From JAIBJN01 sp963842305 (lineage in GTDB: Bacteria; Actinomycetota; Thermoleophilia; Gaiellales; Gaiellaceae), in NCBI GenBank assembly GCA_963842305.1, contig CAWJFW010000003.1:510567-574566 (forward strand): 64,000 nt of DNA, given 5' to 3'. The position numbers and the translations under genes are program-made. Numbering within the stretch: position 1 is the stretch's first letter; each line of letters opens with the position of its first letter. The notes under the pieces were generated by a model. That model saw nothing but the letters and a program-made list of their open reading frames with translations. It searched no databases and was not told the origin of the DNA. Below, piece after piece: positions 16,529-25,095 of the stretch.

Positions 16529-17628
16529 GCGGCAACGGCAACGGAAACGGCCGCGTCACGGAGATCCTCGACCGCTCGCTCGCGGGCGAGCGTCTCTCCG
16601 ACGCCGACGCCGCGGTCCTGCTCCGAAGCCGGGACCTCGTTCGCATCGGCCGGGTCGCGGACGAGCTCCGCAACCGGAAGGTCGATCCGCGGCAGGTGAC
16701 CTTCATCATCGACCGCAACGTCAACTACACGAACATCTGCCACACGGACTGCGACTTCTGCGCCTTCTACCGGCGTCCCGGCGACCGCAAGGAGGGCTAC
16801 CTGCTGCCGAAGCCGGTGATCTTCAAGAAGATCGAGGAGACGCTCTCCATCGGCGGCACGGCGCTCCTGATGCAGGGTGGCCATCACCCGGACCTCGGGA
16901 TCGACTACTACGAGGACCTCTTCCGCTCGATCAAGGAGCGCTACCGCATCCACCTGCACGCGCTCTCGCCGCCCGAGATCCAGCACATCTCCCGCCGCTC
17001 GAAGCTCACGATCCCCGAGACATTGACGCGCCTGCGGGACGCGGGGCTCGACTCGCTCCCTGGGGGCGGGGCCGAGATCCTCGTCGACCGCGTCCGGGAC
17101 ATCATCGCCCCGAAGAAGACAAGGTCCGCCGAGTGGCTCGGAGTCATGCGAGACGCGCACCATCTGGGCGTCTCCTCGACGGCCACCATGATGTACGGCC
17201 ACGTCGAGACGCTCGAGGAGCGGGTGGAGCACATGGGCAGGATTCGCGCGCTCCAGGACGAGACGGGCGGCTTTCGCGCATTCATCTCGTGGACGTTCCA
17301 GCCCGACGGCACGCGCCTCGCCGACAAGGTCCAGGAGCATCCGACCTCGTTCGACTACCTGCTGACGCAGGCGGTCAGCCGCATCTACCTCGACAACTTC
17401 GACCACATCCAGTCGAGCTGGGTCACGCAGGGGATGAAGGTCGGCCAGGTGGCCCTGGGGTTCGGGGCGGACGACATGGGCTCGGTGATGATCGAGGAAA
17501 ACGTCGTCTCGGCCGCCGGTACGACACACCGCGCGGACACCGAGGACTTCGTGCGCGCGATCAGGGCGCTCGGCAAGGTCCCGGTGCAGCGCGACACGCT
17601 CTATCGCGAGGTCAAGGTCTGGGCCTGA
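16525..17628 (+). CDS. mqnC: cyclic dehypoxanthinyl futalosine synthase MqnC (radical SAM)
   Basis: 367 residues. Converts dehypoxanthine futalosine into its cyclic form by radical SAM chemistry. The cluster cysteines are C72, C76 and C79 within CHTDCDFC. The MQGGHHPDLGIDYYEDLF segment distinguishes it from MqnE. LDSLPGGGAEILVDRVR and the C-terminal KVPVQRDTLY match the family. A short Gly/Asn repeat (GNGNGNGR) opens the protein. Start GTG 16525, 4-nt overlap with mqnA. mqnB and mqnD are not in the window and must lie elsewhere. Confidence 0.92.
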   Translation: MSGNGNGNGRVTEILDRSLAGERLSDADAAVLLRSRDLVRIGRVADELRNRKVDPRQVTFIIDRNVNYTNICHTDCDFCAFYRRPGDRKEGYLLPKPVIFKKIEETLSIGGTALLMQGGHHPDLGIDYYEDLFRSIKERYRIHLHALSPPEIQHISRRSKLTIPETLTRLRDAGLDSLPGGGAEILVDRVRDIIAPKKTRSAEWLGVMRDAHHLGVSSTATMMYGHVETLEERVEHMGRIRALQDETGGFRAFISWTFQPDGTRLADKVQEHPTSFDYLLTQAVSRIYLDNFDHIQSSWVTQGMKVGQVALGFGADDMGSVMIEENVVSAAGTTHRADTEDFVRAIRALGKVPVQRDTLYREVKVWA

Positions 17629-17678
17629 CCGCCGCGGCGCTTGTCGACCGCCGCTCAATGTGATTTCGTGTTTCGCGG

Positions 17679-19487
17679 GTGCTGAAGAGGGGTCTTCCGT
17701 GCGCCGCGCTCGTGGCCGTCCTCGTGTTCCCGGCGGGAGCCGGCGCGAAAGAGACGCTCCTGCCGGGGGTCACCCACTCGCGTGAGCGCATCTTCAACGC
17801 GGGCAGGCCGGTGATCCTGCATGTCGTCCGGACGCCGCCTCCGAGCGACCTCTACCGGCTGCTTCCGGTTCGGGCGAGGGGTGGCGAAGTCCGCCGTCAG
17901 ACCGTGCCCACGATGCAGCGGCGGCTCTCGCCCCGGGCGACGACGGTCGGCGTCAACGGCGACTTCTTCAACCTGGCGACCGGTGATCCCTCCGGCGTAC
18001 TTCTGCAGGGAGGGGTGCTCTCGTCCCAGCCGAGTCGCTGGCGGTCGGGGCTGGCGGTCGGCCCGGACAGCCGGCTGATCTCGGACCTCTTCAGCTTCGA
18101 GGCGACGTGGCACGTGGGCACGGACAATCCGCGCGGTATCGCGGTCATGAACCAGCCCGTCGAGCAGGTCTCGCGCGTCGGGCTCTTCACGCGGGCCTGG
18201 GGGACGGTTACCCCGCGTGCGCGCGGTGCGGTCGAGCTCGTGCTGGCGGGCTTTCCGAGGGCGAGACTCGACGCGGACCTCACCGGCACGGTGGTGGCGG
18301 TGGAGCGAAACGGCAGGACGCCCATACCGGCGGGCGGCGCGGTCCTCCAGGCTCGGGGGGACAGGCGCCCGGTGCTTCTGGACAAGGGCCCCGTCGGAAC
18401 CGCGATGACCGTACGGCTGGACGTGCCGGAGCTCCCGGGAGGGACGCTCGAGGCCATCGGCGGCGGCCCCACGCTCGTCCGGGACGGCAGGATCGTGCGG
18501 CAGTCGGGCCAGGGATTCTCGACGCAGACCTACGCACAGCGCCATCCCCGGACCGCGGTCGGCCAGCTCGCGAACGGCAGGCTCCTGTTCGTCGTCGCCG
18601 ACGGCCGGAGCGGCCGGAGCTACGGCCTGACCACCCGCGCGCTGGCCCAGGTCATGCTCGACCGGGGCGCCGTCACCGCGATGGCCCTCGACGGCGGAGG
18701 CTCGTCGACCCTTGCCTTCGACGGCCGTGTCCTCAACACGCCCTCCGACGGCGCGCCGCGCGCGGTCGCGGACGGCCTGTTCCTCCACTACTACGGGGTC
18801 TACGCGAGGCCGCTCACCGGCAGCATCCTCTCCCCGAACGGCGACGGAGTCTCGGACCGTAAGCGGCTGACGGCCAAGCTCGTGCGACGTTCCGACGTGA
18901 CGCTCCGGCTACGCCGGCCGGACGGCTCCGTTGCCTGGAGCCGTCAGGACGTCGTCGGGCGCGGCCTGATCGGCCACGTCGTCTCCAACCCGGGCATGGC
19001 CGAGGGGCGCTGGCGGTGGGAGGTGGAGGCCACCGACATGACGGCCGGGCACGAGACCGAGATGCAGCGCGTCTTCCGCGTCAACAAGACGCTCGGCTAC
19101 CTTCGCCTCTCGAAGCCGCTGATGCGGGTCCGGCCGCACCACGGCGGCCGCCTCGGGATATCCGTGAACCTCACCCGGAGCGCGGCCCTGAACGTTGTCG
19201 TGCTCGGGCCGGATGGCCGCATTCGGCGCGTGCTCTTCCACGGCCGGCGCGGCCCGGACCGGCAGGTCTGGCACTGGAACGGTCGGACCGGTGCGGGCCC
19301 GGTCGTCCAAGCCGGGACCTTCACGATCCGTGTAACGGCGCGCAACGAGCTCGGCTCCGTGGCGCTGCGGCGCGCGGTACGCGTCCTCAGGACAGGCGCC
19401 GGAGTAGAGTCTCTCCGGTGCACGCGATCACCGAGGCCGTCACCGACGCCATCGGGGACTACGGCCTCTACGCCGTGTTCCTGCTGA
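17679..19487 (+). CDS. exported protein with NAGPA (phosphodiester glycosidase) domain
   Basis: 602 residues from the GTG at 17679. A Sec-type signal peptide ends near residue 23 (PAGAGAKE). Residues about 75-370 form a NAGPA-like domain (PF09992): GVNGDFFNLATGDPSGVLLQGG, AIGGGPTLVRDGR, PRTAVGQ and ALDGGGSSTLAFDG. The family cleaves phosphodiester-linked GlcNAc or related sugars outside the cell. A FlgD-like / beta-sandwich region (LSPNGDGVSD to NGRTGAGPVVQAGTF) follows. The last 25 or so residues are odd and overlap the next gene by 70 nt, so the true C-terminus may be earlier and a frameshift near 19400 is possible. It may process wall or capsule polymers. Confidence 0.75.
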   Translation: MLKRGLPCAALVAVLVFPAGAGAKETLLPGVTHSRERIFNAGRPVILHVVRTPPPSDLYRLLPVRARGGEVRRQTVPTMQRRLSPRATTVGVNGDFFNLATGDPSGVLLQGGVLSSQPSRWRSGLAVGPDSRLISDLFSFEATWHVGTDNPRGIAVMNQPVEQVSRVGLFTRAWGTVTPRARGAVELVLAGFPRARLDADLTGTVVAVERNGRTPIPAGGAVLQARGDRRPVLLDKGPVGTAMTVRLDVPELPGGTLEAIGGGPTLVRDGRIVRQSGQGFSTQTYAQRHPRTAVGQLANGRLLFVVADGRSGRSYGLTTRALAQVMLDRGAVTAMALDGGGSSTLAFDGRVLNTPSDGAPRAVADGLFLHYYGVYARPLTGSILSPNGDGVSDRKRLTAKLVRRSDVTLRLRRPDGSVAWSRQDVVGRGLIGHVVSNPGMAEGRWRWEVEATDMTAGHETEMQRVFRVNKTLGYLRLSKPLMRVRPHHGGRLGISVNLTRSAALNVVVLGPDGRIRRVLFHGRRGPDRQVWHWNGRTGAGPVVQAGTFTIRVTARNELGSVALRRAVRVLRTGAGVESLRCTRSPRPSPTPSGTTASTPCSC

Positions 19488-20107
19488 TGTTCCTCGACGC
19501 TCTTCTGCCCGCGGCGAGCGAGCTCGTCATGGTCTACGGCGGGGCGGTCGCGGCGGGGGCGTTCGCGGGGTCCGACATCACGATCTTCGGGAACGTGATC
19601 GAATCCACCGGCTGGGCCTACGTGACCGTCTCGCTAGCCGCGACCGTCGGCTACACGCTCGGCTCGGTGGCCGGGTGGGCCATCGGCTTCTACGGCGGCA
19701 GGCCCTATCTCGAGCGGCACGGACGTTGGCTCCATGTCACGCCCGAGAAGCTCGACCGGGCGGATGCGTGGTTCGACCGCTACGGCGATGCCACGGTCTT
19801 CTTCACGCGGATGCTCCCGGTCGTCCGCTCGTTCGTGTCCATTCCCGCCGGCATCGGCGAGATGCCGCTCCTCCGCTACACCGTGCTCACGTTCCTCGGG
19901 ACGCTCCCCTGGTGCTTCGGCCTGGCAGCGGTGGGCGTGGCACTCGGCAGCCAGTGGGAGGAGTTCCACGACAGCTTCCGCTACGCGGACTATGTAATCG
20001 TGGCGCTCCTTGTCGCCGGCGTCGCCGCGCTCGTCTACCGAACGTACCGCCGGCGCACGCGGAAACGGGCCGTCGAGGAGGAATCCGCCGAGTGGACCGG
20101 TCGCTAG
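19418..20107 (+). CDS. DedA-family (SNARE-associated/VTT domain) membrane protein
   Basis: 229 residues. DedA/VTT proteins recycle undecaprenyl phosphate or phospholipids across the membrane. The family pattern is present: FLDALLPAASELVMVYGGA with the first re-entrant loop, an amphipathic helix followed by YGGRPYLERHGRW, FDRYGDATVFFTRMLPVVRSFVSIPAG with the essential basic residues, then GTLPWCFGLAAVGVALG. Four or five hydrophobic segments. Start GTG at 19418, inside the preceding gene. Undecaprenyl-phosphate recycling would serve the nearby polysaccharide pathways. Confidence 0.88.
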   Translation: MHAITEAVTDAIGDYGLYAVFLLMFLDALLPAASELVMVYGGAVAAGAFAGSDITIFGNVIESTGWAYVTVSLAATVGYTLGSVAGWAIGFYGGRPYLERHGRWLHVTPEKLDRADAWFDRYGDATVFFTRMLPVVRSFVSIPAGIGEMPLLRYTVLTFLGTLPWCFGLAAVGVALGSQWEEFHDSFRYADYVIVALLVAGVAALVYRTYRRRTRKRAVEEESAEWTGR

Positions 20108-20110
20108 AAT
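20105..20110 (+). promoter_or_regulatory. -10 element (TAGAAT) ahead of the aminotransferase gene
   Basis: TAGAAT, partly formed by the DedA stop codon, is a good TANNNT match about 58 nt ahead of the ATG at 20168. No clear -35 is seen. It would give the aminotransferase / dehydratase pair its own promoter with a leader of about 50 nt. Confidence 0.3.
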
Positions 20111-20167
20111 CGCCTGGCGTGCACGCCGCTCGCAGACCCGGTCCATTCCTCTAGAGCGAGCGCCGCG

Positions 20168-21271
20168 ATGGGAATCCCCCACGTCGACGTCAAGGCTCAG
20201 TACGCGCCCCTCCTCGAGGAGCTGAAGGAGCGCCTCGCAGGCGTGCTCGACTCGGGGCAGTTCATCCTCGGGCCCGAAGTGCAGGCGTTCGAGGAGGAGT
20301 CCGCCGGCTTTCTCGGCTCCGAAGAAGCGGTCGGAGTCGCGAACGGCACGGATGCGCTCCTCCTCGTTCTCGAGGCGCTCGGGATCGGGCCCGGCGACGA
20401 GGTGGTGTGCCCGGCGTTCACCTTCTACGCGACGGCGGAGGCGATCTCCCGCGCCGGGGCGACGCCGGTCTTCTGCGACATCGACCCCGAGACGCTGAAC
20501 CTCGACCCGGCGGACGCCGCGGAGCGCGTCACCGACCGGACGAAGGCGATCGTCGCCGTTCACCTCTTCGGCCGGCCGGCGCCGCTCGACGCGCTGCCCG
20601 ACGGAGTGCCGGTCGTCGAAGACGCCGCGCAGGCCTTCGGCGCGACCCTCGGGGGAGCGCGTGTCGGCACGCTCGGCGCTGCGGGCACGTTCAGCTTCTT
20701 TCCGACCAAGAACCTCTTCGGCCTCGGGGACGGCGGTCTCGTCGTCTCGAACGACCGCGATCTGGCCGCGCGCGTGCGCCTCCTCCGCTTTCACGGCTCG
20801 AGCGACAAGGAACACTTCGAAGCCGTCGGTCTCAACTCGCGTCTCGACGAGATCCAGGCGGCGGCGCTGCGCCTCTTCCTCGGACACGTCGACGGCTGGA
20901 ACACGGTCCGCCGTGAGGCGGCGGCGCGCTACGCGGAGCTCGGGCTGGGCGAGGTCTGCACCCTGCCGGTCGACGAGCCGGGCCACGTCTACCACATGTA
21001 CGTCGTGCGCTCGACAGCGAGGGATCGGCTCGCGGAGGGCTTGCGGGCGGCCGGGATCGGCTGCGCCACGTACTACACGACCCCGCTTCACCTGCAACCG
21101 GTCTACCGGGCTCTCGCCTACGAGCCAGGTAGCCTCCCCGAGACAGAACGCGCCGCGCGGGAGACGATCGCGCTCCCACTTTGGGCTGGGATCTCGGCGG
21201 CGCAGCAGGAGGAAGTCGTGGCCACCATCAGAACGCAGATCGAGACTGGAGCGGCGCGTGAGGTTGCCTAG
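20168..21271 (+). CDS. DegT/DnrJ/EryC1-family sugar aminotransferase
   Basis: 367 residues. PLP-dependent transamination of a nucleotide-bound keto-sugar. Signatures in order: LDSGQFILGPEVQAFE, VGVANGTDALLLVLEALGIG, CPAFTFYATAEAI, VVEDAAQAFGA, and the PLP lysine in FFPTKNLFGLGDGG near residue 182, then LNSRLDEIQAAAL and YYTTPLHLQPVY. The neighbouring PglF-like dehydratase would supply a UDP-4-keto-6-deoxy sugar, so the product is probably an amino-deoxy sugar such as a bacillosamine or QuiNAc4N precursor. It overlaps the dehydratase by 14 nt. Confidence 0.88.
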   Translation: MGIPHVDVKAQYAPLLEELKERLAGVLDSGQFILGPEVQAFEEESAGFLGSEEAVGVANGTDALLLVLEALGIGPGDEVVCPAFTFYATAEAISRAGATPVFCDIDPETLNLDPADAAERVTDRTKAIVAVHLFGRPAPLDALPDGVPVVEDAAQAFGATLGGARVGTLGAAGTFSFFPTKNLFGLGDGGLVVSNDRDLAARVRLLRFHGSSDKEHFEAVGLNSRLDEIQAAALRLFLGHVDGWNTVRREAAARYAELGLGEVCTLPVDEPGHVYHMYVVRSTARDRLAEGLRAAGIGCATYYTTPLHLQPVYRALAYEPGSLPETERAARETIALPLWAGISAAQQEEVVATIRTQIETGAAREVA

Positions 21272-23165
21272 CCGCCATCGAATCTGGCAGATGGCCGCAG
21301 ATGCCGGCCTGCTTGCGCTTGCCTGGTATCTCGCCTTCCAGGTCCGGTTCGACGAGGGAGTGCCGTTGCGCTACGACGACTTCCTGACGCCCGAGGTCTT
21401 CGTCGTGGTCGTCGGCTTCCAGCTCGGTGTCTTCGTCCTCTTCGGCCTCTACCAGCACTGGTGGCGCTACGTGTCCATCCGAGACATGTGGCGGTCGATC
21501 CTCGCCGTGACCGCCGGCGCGCTCGGAACGCTCGCCGTCATCTACCTGTGGCGACCCGCGCAGGATCTGAGCGTCCCGCGAGGGGTGATCGCAATCGACT
21601 GGCTCTTCGCCCTCGCGTTCATCACGGGGGCGCGGCTCCTCGCGCGGACGGTGATCGAGCGGCCCGGGCGGGGACGTTTCGTGGCACGCGGCAAGGAGGC
21701 GCTCATCGTCGGCGCCGGCGACGCGGGCCAGCTGATCATTCGCGAGATGCTGAAGACGCCGCGCCTCGGCTACACCCCGATCGGACTCGTCGACGACGAC
21801 TCTCGCAAGCGCAACATGCGCCTCCACGGGGTGCGCGTGCTGGGGGCCACCGACCAGCTGCCGCGCCTCCTCGTCGAGAACCGCCCCGACGAGGTCATCA
21901 TCGCCATCCCGTCGGGAGCGGGCGCCGTCCGCCAGAACGTCGTCAATGCCTGCCGCGACGCCGGCGTGCCCGTCAAGACCCTGCCCGGCGTCCACGAGCT
22001 GATCACCGGCGAACTCAATCTGTCGCGCCAGCTCCGCGAGGTCCAGGTGGAGGACGTCCTCGGCCGCGAGGCAGTCGAGCTCGACATACCGTCGATCGCT
22101 TCGTACATCTCGGGAGCGACCGTCCTCGTGACCGGTGCGGGCGGCTCCATCGGCTCCGAGCTTTGCCGCCAGGTCGCGGCGCTCGGAGCCGAGCAGATCG
22201 TGCTCGTGGACCACTCCGAGAACGCGCTCGTCCAGATCGACCACGAGCTCCAGCACGAGCGCGGGTACCTCTCGACGGTGCCGGCGCTCGCGGACGTGAA
22301 GGAGGCGGCGAAGATCCGCCGGCTCTTCGAGAGCCATCGACCGGCGGTCGTCTTCCACGCCGCCGCGTACAAGCACGTCCCCCTCATGGAGGCCAACCCG
22401 CTCGAATCGGTGCGAAACAACGTGCTCGGGACGCAGGTGCTCGCCGAGCTCGCCGCGGAGCACGGCACGAAGCGCTTCGTCCTCGTCTCCACGGACAAGG
22501 CGGTGCGGCCGAAGAACGTCCTCGGCCAGACGAAGGCGATCTGCGAGTGGATCGTCTCGGCCGCAGCCGCCCGCGACGGGAACGGCACCTCCTTCATCGC
22601 CGTGCGCTTCGGGAACGTGCTCGCCTCGTCGGGAAGCGTGATCCCGCTCTTTCGCCGCCAGATCGCGCTCGGCGGGCCCGTCACCGTGACCCATCCGGAG
22701 ATGCAGCGCTATTTCATGACGATCCCGGAGGCCGTCCAGCTCGTCGTCCAGGCGGGTGCGCTCGGGACGAGCGGGGACGTGTTCGTGCTCGACATGGGCG
22801 AGCCGGTGAAGATCATCGACCTCGCGCACAACATGATCCGCCTCTCCGGCAAGGAGCCGGATCGTGACATTCCGGTCGAGTTCATCGGTGCGAGACCTGG
22901 CGAGAAGCTGAAGGAGGAGCTCTGGGGGGACGGCGAGACCTCCACGGCCACCTCGCACCCGAAGATCCTGCGCGCCGCGTCGCCGCCCATCGACCCGGCA
23001 TGGCTGGACGAGGAAGTGGCCGAGCTCGAGCGCCTCGTCGAGGCAGGCGAGACCGTGCAGGTCGTCGCCCGCCTCGGAGAGATAGTGGGAGCGCCGCGGC
23101 GGGCCCGGCCAGCCTGCGGGCGGAGCCGAGGCACCGCCGCCGCCGTTACGCCCACCGGCTCCTGA
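21258..23165 (+). CDS. membrane-bound nucleotide-sugar 4,6-dehydratase (PglF/WbpM/CapD type)
   Basis: 635 residues. Four N-terminal membrane helices (to about residue 115), a CoA-binding-like Rossmann domain (VGAGDAGQLIIREML) and a C-terminal extended SDR domain (VTGAGGSIGSELCRQ near 290; FHAAAYKHVPLME; VSTDKAVRPKNVLGQTK). The STDK-x7-G-x-TK pattern, without the usual YxxxK, is typical of long-form UDP-GlcNAc 4,6-dehydratases. The PEMQRYFMTIPEAVQLV and ARPGEKLKEELW motifs agree. It makes UDP-2-acetamido-2,6-dideoxy-4-hexulose for the adjacent aminotransferase. GTG start 21258 (ATG 21291 is an alternative). Confidence 0.9.
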   Translation: MRLPSRHRIWQMAADAGLLALAWYLAFQVRFDEGVPLRYDDFLTPEVFVVVVGFQLGVFVLFGLYQHWWRYVSIRDMWRSILAVTAGALGTLAVIYLWRPAQDLSVPRGVIAIDWLFALAFITGARLLARTVIERPGRGRFVARGKEALIVGAGDAGQLIIREMLKTPRLGYTPIGLVDDDSRKRNMRLHGVRVLGATDQLPRLLVENRPDEVIIAIPSGAGAVRQNVVNACRDAGVPVKTLPGVHELITGELNLSRQLREVQVEDVLGREAVELDIPSIASYISGATVLVTGAGGSIGSELCRQVAALGAEQIVLVDHSENALVQIDHELQHERGYLSTVPALADVKEAAKIRRLFESHRPAVVFHAAAYKHVPLMEANPLESVRNNVLGTQVLAELAAEHGTKRFVLVSTDKAVRPKNVLGQTKAICEWIVSAAAARDGNGTSFIAVRFGNVLASSGSVIPLFRRQIALGGPVTVTHPEMQRYFMTIPEAVQLVVQAGALGTSGDVFVLDMGEPVKIIDLAHNMIRLSGKEPDRDIPVEFIGARPGEKLKEELWGDGETSTATSHPKILRAASPPIDPAWLDEEVAELERLVEAGETVQVVARLGEIVGAPRRARPACGRSRGTAAAVTPTGS

Positions 23166-23169
23166 TCCC

Positions 23170-23186
23170 GAGCCTGACGGGCTCGA
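23170..23186 (+). terminator. short hairpin after the dehydratase gene
   Basis: CGAGCC, five loop bases, GGCTCG form a 6-bp stem 5 nt after the dehydratase stop codon, followed by AGTTTCTTC. The T-run is weak, so this is a candidate terminator or pause site only. It separates the sugar operon from the LysR gene. Confidence 0.35.
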
Positions 23187-23199
23187 GTTTCTTCACTGT

Positions 23200-23215
23200 A
23201 TAAGGTGTCCTTATG
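23200..23215 (+). promoter_or_regulatory. -10 (TATAAG) embedded in a perfect palindrome over the LysR start codon
   Basis: ATAAGG-TGT-CCTTAT (23201-23215) is a perfect inverted repeat whose right arm contains the first two bases of, and ends on, the ATG (23213-23215) of the regulator gene. TATAAG (23200-23205) is a close -10 match placed 7 nt before the ATG, which implies a leaderless transcript. A protein bound to the palindrome would cover both the -10 and the start, so autorepression by this LysR protein is the natural reading. That is inference. Confidence 0.5.
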
Positions 23216-24110
23216 GACACGCGACAGCTTGCGACCTTCTGCGCGGTCGTGGAGCGCGAGAGCTTCTCCCAGGCCGCCGAGCGGCTCGGGGTGACGCAGC
23301 CGGCCGTCAGCCTGCAGGTGCGGGCTCTCGAGGAGCGGGTCGGGCAGCAGCTGCTCGACCGCTCGGGACGGCGTGTCGAGCCCACCGAGGCGGGGCGCCG
23401 CCTGTACCGGAGCGCACAGCGGATCCTCCAGCTCGAGGAGCAGCTGCTGGAGGATGTTGCCGCGCTGGACGACGGCAGCCTCAGCGGCACTCTTGCCCTC
23501 GGCGCGTCGACGGGCCCGGGCGCCCACCTCGTGCCGCTGCTCCTATGCGAGTTCCAGCGGGACCATCCGGAGCTCCGCGTCGCGCTCTCCATCTGGGACA
23601 CGCAGGCGGTGATCGAGCGCGTCGCCGACCGCCGGGTCGAGCTGGGCATCGTCGGCGCCTCGAGGCGAAACCGCTCGCTCGTCTTCGAGCCGCTCGCGCG
23701 CGACGAGATCGTTCTCGCGGTGCCGTCCGACCACCCCGCTGCCGGAAAGGAGCTCTCCGTCGGCGACCTGCGCGGGGAGACGCGTCGTCGTGATGCAGGA
23801 AGGCGCCGGTGTGCGGCAGGTGGTCGAGGAGGAGCTGCGCCGCGCCGGGCTTCGCCTGCGCGATCTCGAATCGCAGCTGGAGCTCGGGCTGCAGGAGTCC
23901 GTGAAGAGCGCGGTCGCGGCCGGCTACGGCGTCACGTTCATCTCGCGCACGGCGATCGAGGGCGAGCTCGCCGCAGGCACGCTCGCATCGGCCCGGGTCG
24001 CGGGCCTCGAGCCGTCGCGGCAGCTGTACGTGGTCAGTGCGAGGGGAAGGGCTCCCACGCGCGCCGCGAACGCCTTCCTCGAGTTCGCCCGCGCTCAGGT
24101 CGGCACGTGA
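23213..24110 (+). CDS. LysR-family transcriptional regulator, one-base frameshift
   Basis: About 298 residues after bridging one shift. An N-terminal winged HTH (MDTRQLATFCAVVERESFS, then GVTQPAVSLQVRALEERVG) is followed by the two-lobed effector domain. At 23775-23783 (GGGGAGACGCG) one extra base breaks the second lobe, which resumes as RVVVMQEGAGVRQVVEEEL. The domain resembles CysL/CbbR-like members, but the inducer cannot be read from the sequence. The downstream reductase gene starts inside its stop codon (GTGA). The two probably form an operon controlled by this protein through the palindrome at its own start. Confidence 0.75.
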
Positions 24111-25085
24111 TCGTTCGCTGGGGGCTCGAGAGCTTTCCCGGCGTTCTGGCCGAGCTCGGGATCGAGCGGCCGCTCCTGGTCACGACGAGGCGCTGGGACA
24201 CGCTCGAGCTGCCGGTCGCTGCACGGTTCTCCGGCGTGCGCCAGCACGTCCCGCGGGAGACGGTCGAGGAGGCGGTTGCCGACGCGGAGGGCTGCGACGG
24301 CCTCGTCGCGTTGGGCGGCGGGAGCGCCATCGACACGGCCAAGGCCGTGAGCGCGGCGACGGCCCGGCCGCTGGTGTCGATCCCGACGACCTACTCGGGC
24401 GCCGAGTGGACGGCGGGCTTCGGGGTGCGCGACGAGGAGCTCGGCCTGAAGATGGGCGGCGGCGGCGCGCTGGTCGAGGGCATCGTCTACGACCCCGCGC
24501 TGACGCTGGGGCTGCCGGCGGACGAGTCAGGTGGAACGGCCCTGAACGCACTCGCCCACTGCGCGGAGGCGCTGTACGTCGCCGGCCGGAACCCGGACTC
24601 GGACCGCGAGGCGCTGGCCGGGGCGCGCCTGCTCGTCGCCGCGCTGCCGCGCGTGCTCGCCGACGGCAGCGACCGCGAAGCCCGCCGAGAGCTGCTCGAA
24701 GGCGCCATGCATGCGGGCGCGGCTCTGGCCGGAGCGGGCCTCGGTCTCGGTCACGCGATGGCGCAGGCCCTCGGCGGCCGGTACGGGATCTCGCACGGCG
24801 CCTTGAACGCCGTGTGCCTGCCGCCGGCACTCCGCTTCAACGAGCCCGCTGCCCCAGCCGCGATCGCGCGATTCGGCGAGGCGGTTGGGAGCCCTGACGA
24901 CCCTGTGGGAAGGGTCGAGGAGCTGGGCGCGCCTGGCCGGCTACGAGCGCCTGCGCGACCTCGGCGTCCCCGAGCCGGAGCTGCCGCTCGTTGCCGCCGC
25001 CGCCGCCGAACGCGTCGGCGCCAAGGCGAACCCGCGGCCCGCTTCGCCCGAGGAGATTACGGAGCTCATGCGGAGCGTCTGGTAG
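24107..25085 (+). CDS. iron-containing alcohol dehydrogenase / maleylacetate-reductase-like, one-base frameshift
   Basis: About 325 residues after bridging a shift at 24923-24928 (CTGGGCGCG, one extra G). Group III metal-dependent dehydrogenase fold: VALGGGSAIDTAKAVSAAT nucleotide loop, IPTTYSGAEWTAGFGV, ESGGTALNALAHCAEALY and GLGHAMAQALGGRYGISHGALNAV with the metal-binding histidines. The closest pattern is maleylacetate reductase, which reduces maleylacetate to 3-oxoadipate in aromatic degradation. No ring-cleavage genes are nearby. GTG 24107 overlaps the LysR stop by 4 nt, so the two are likely co-expressed. Confidence 0.7.
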
Positions 25086-25095
25086 GAATTCGCCC

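Noticed and set aside
20119..20154. 11-codon GTG ORF between the dedA-like and aminotransferase genes
   Set aside because: It starts near the predicted transcript start, but has no Shine-Dalgarno, no matching structure and low information. Probably chance.
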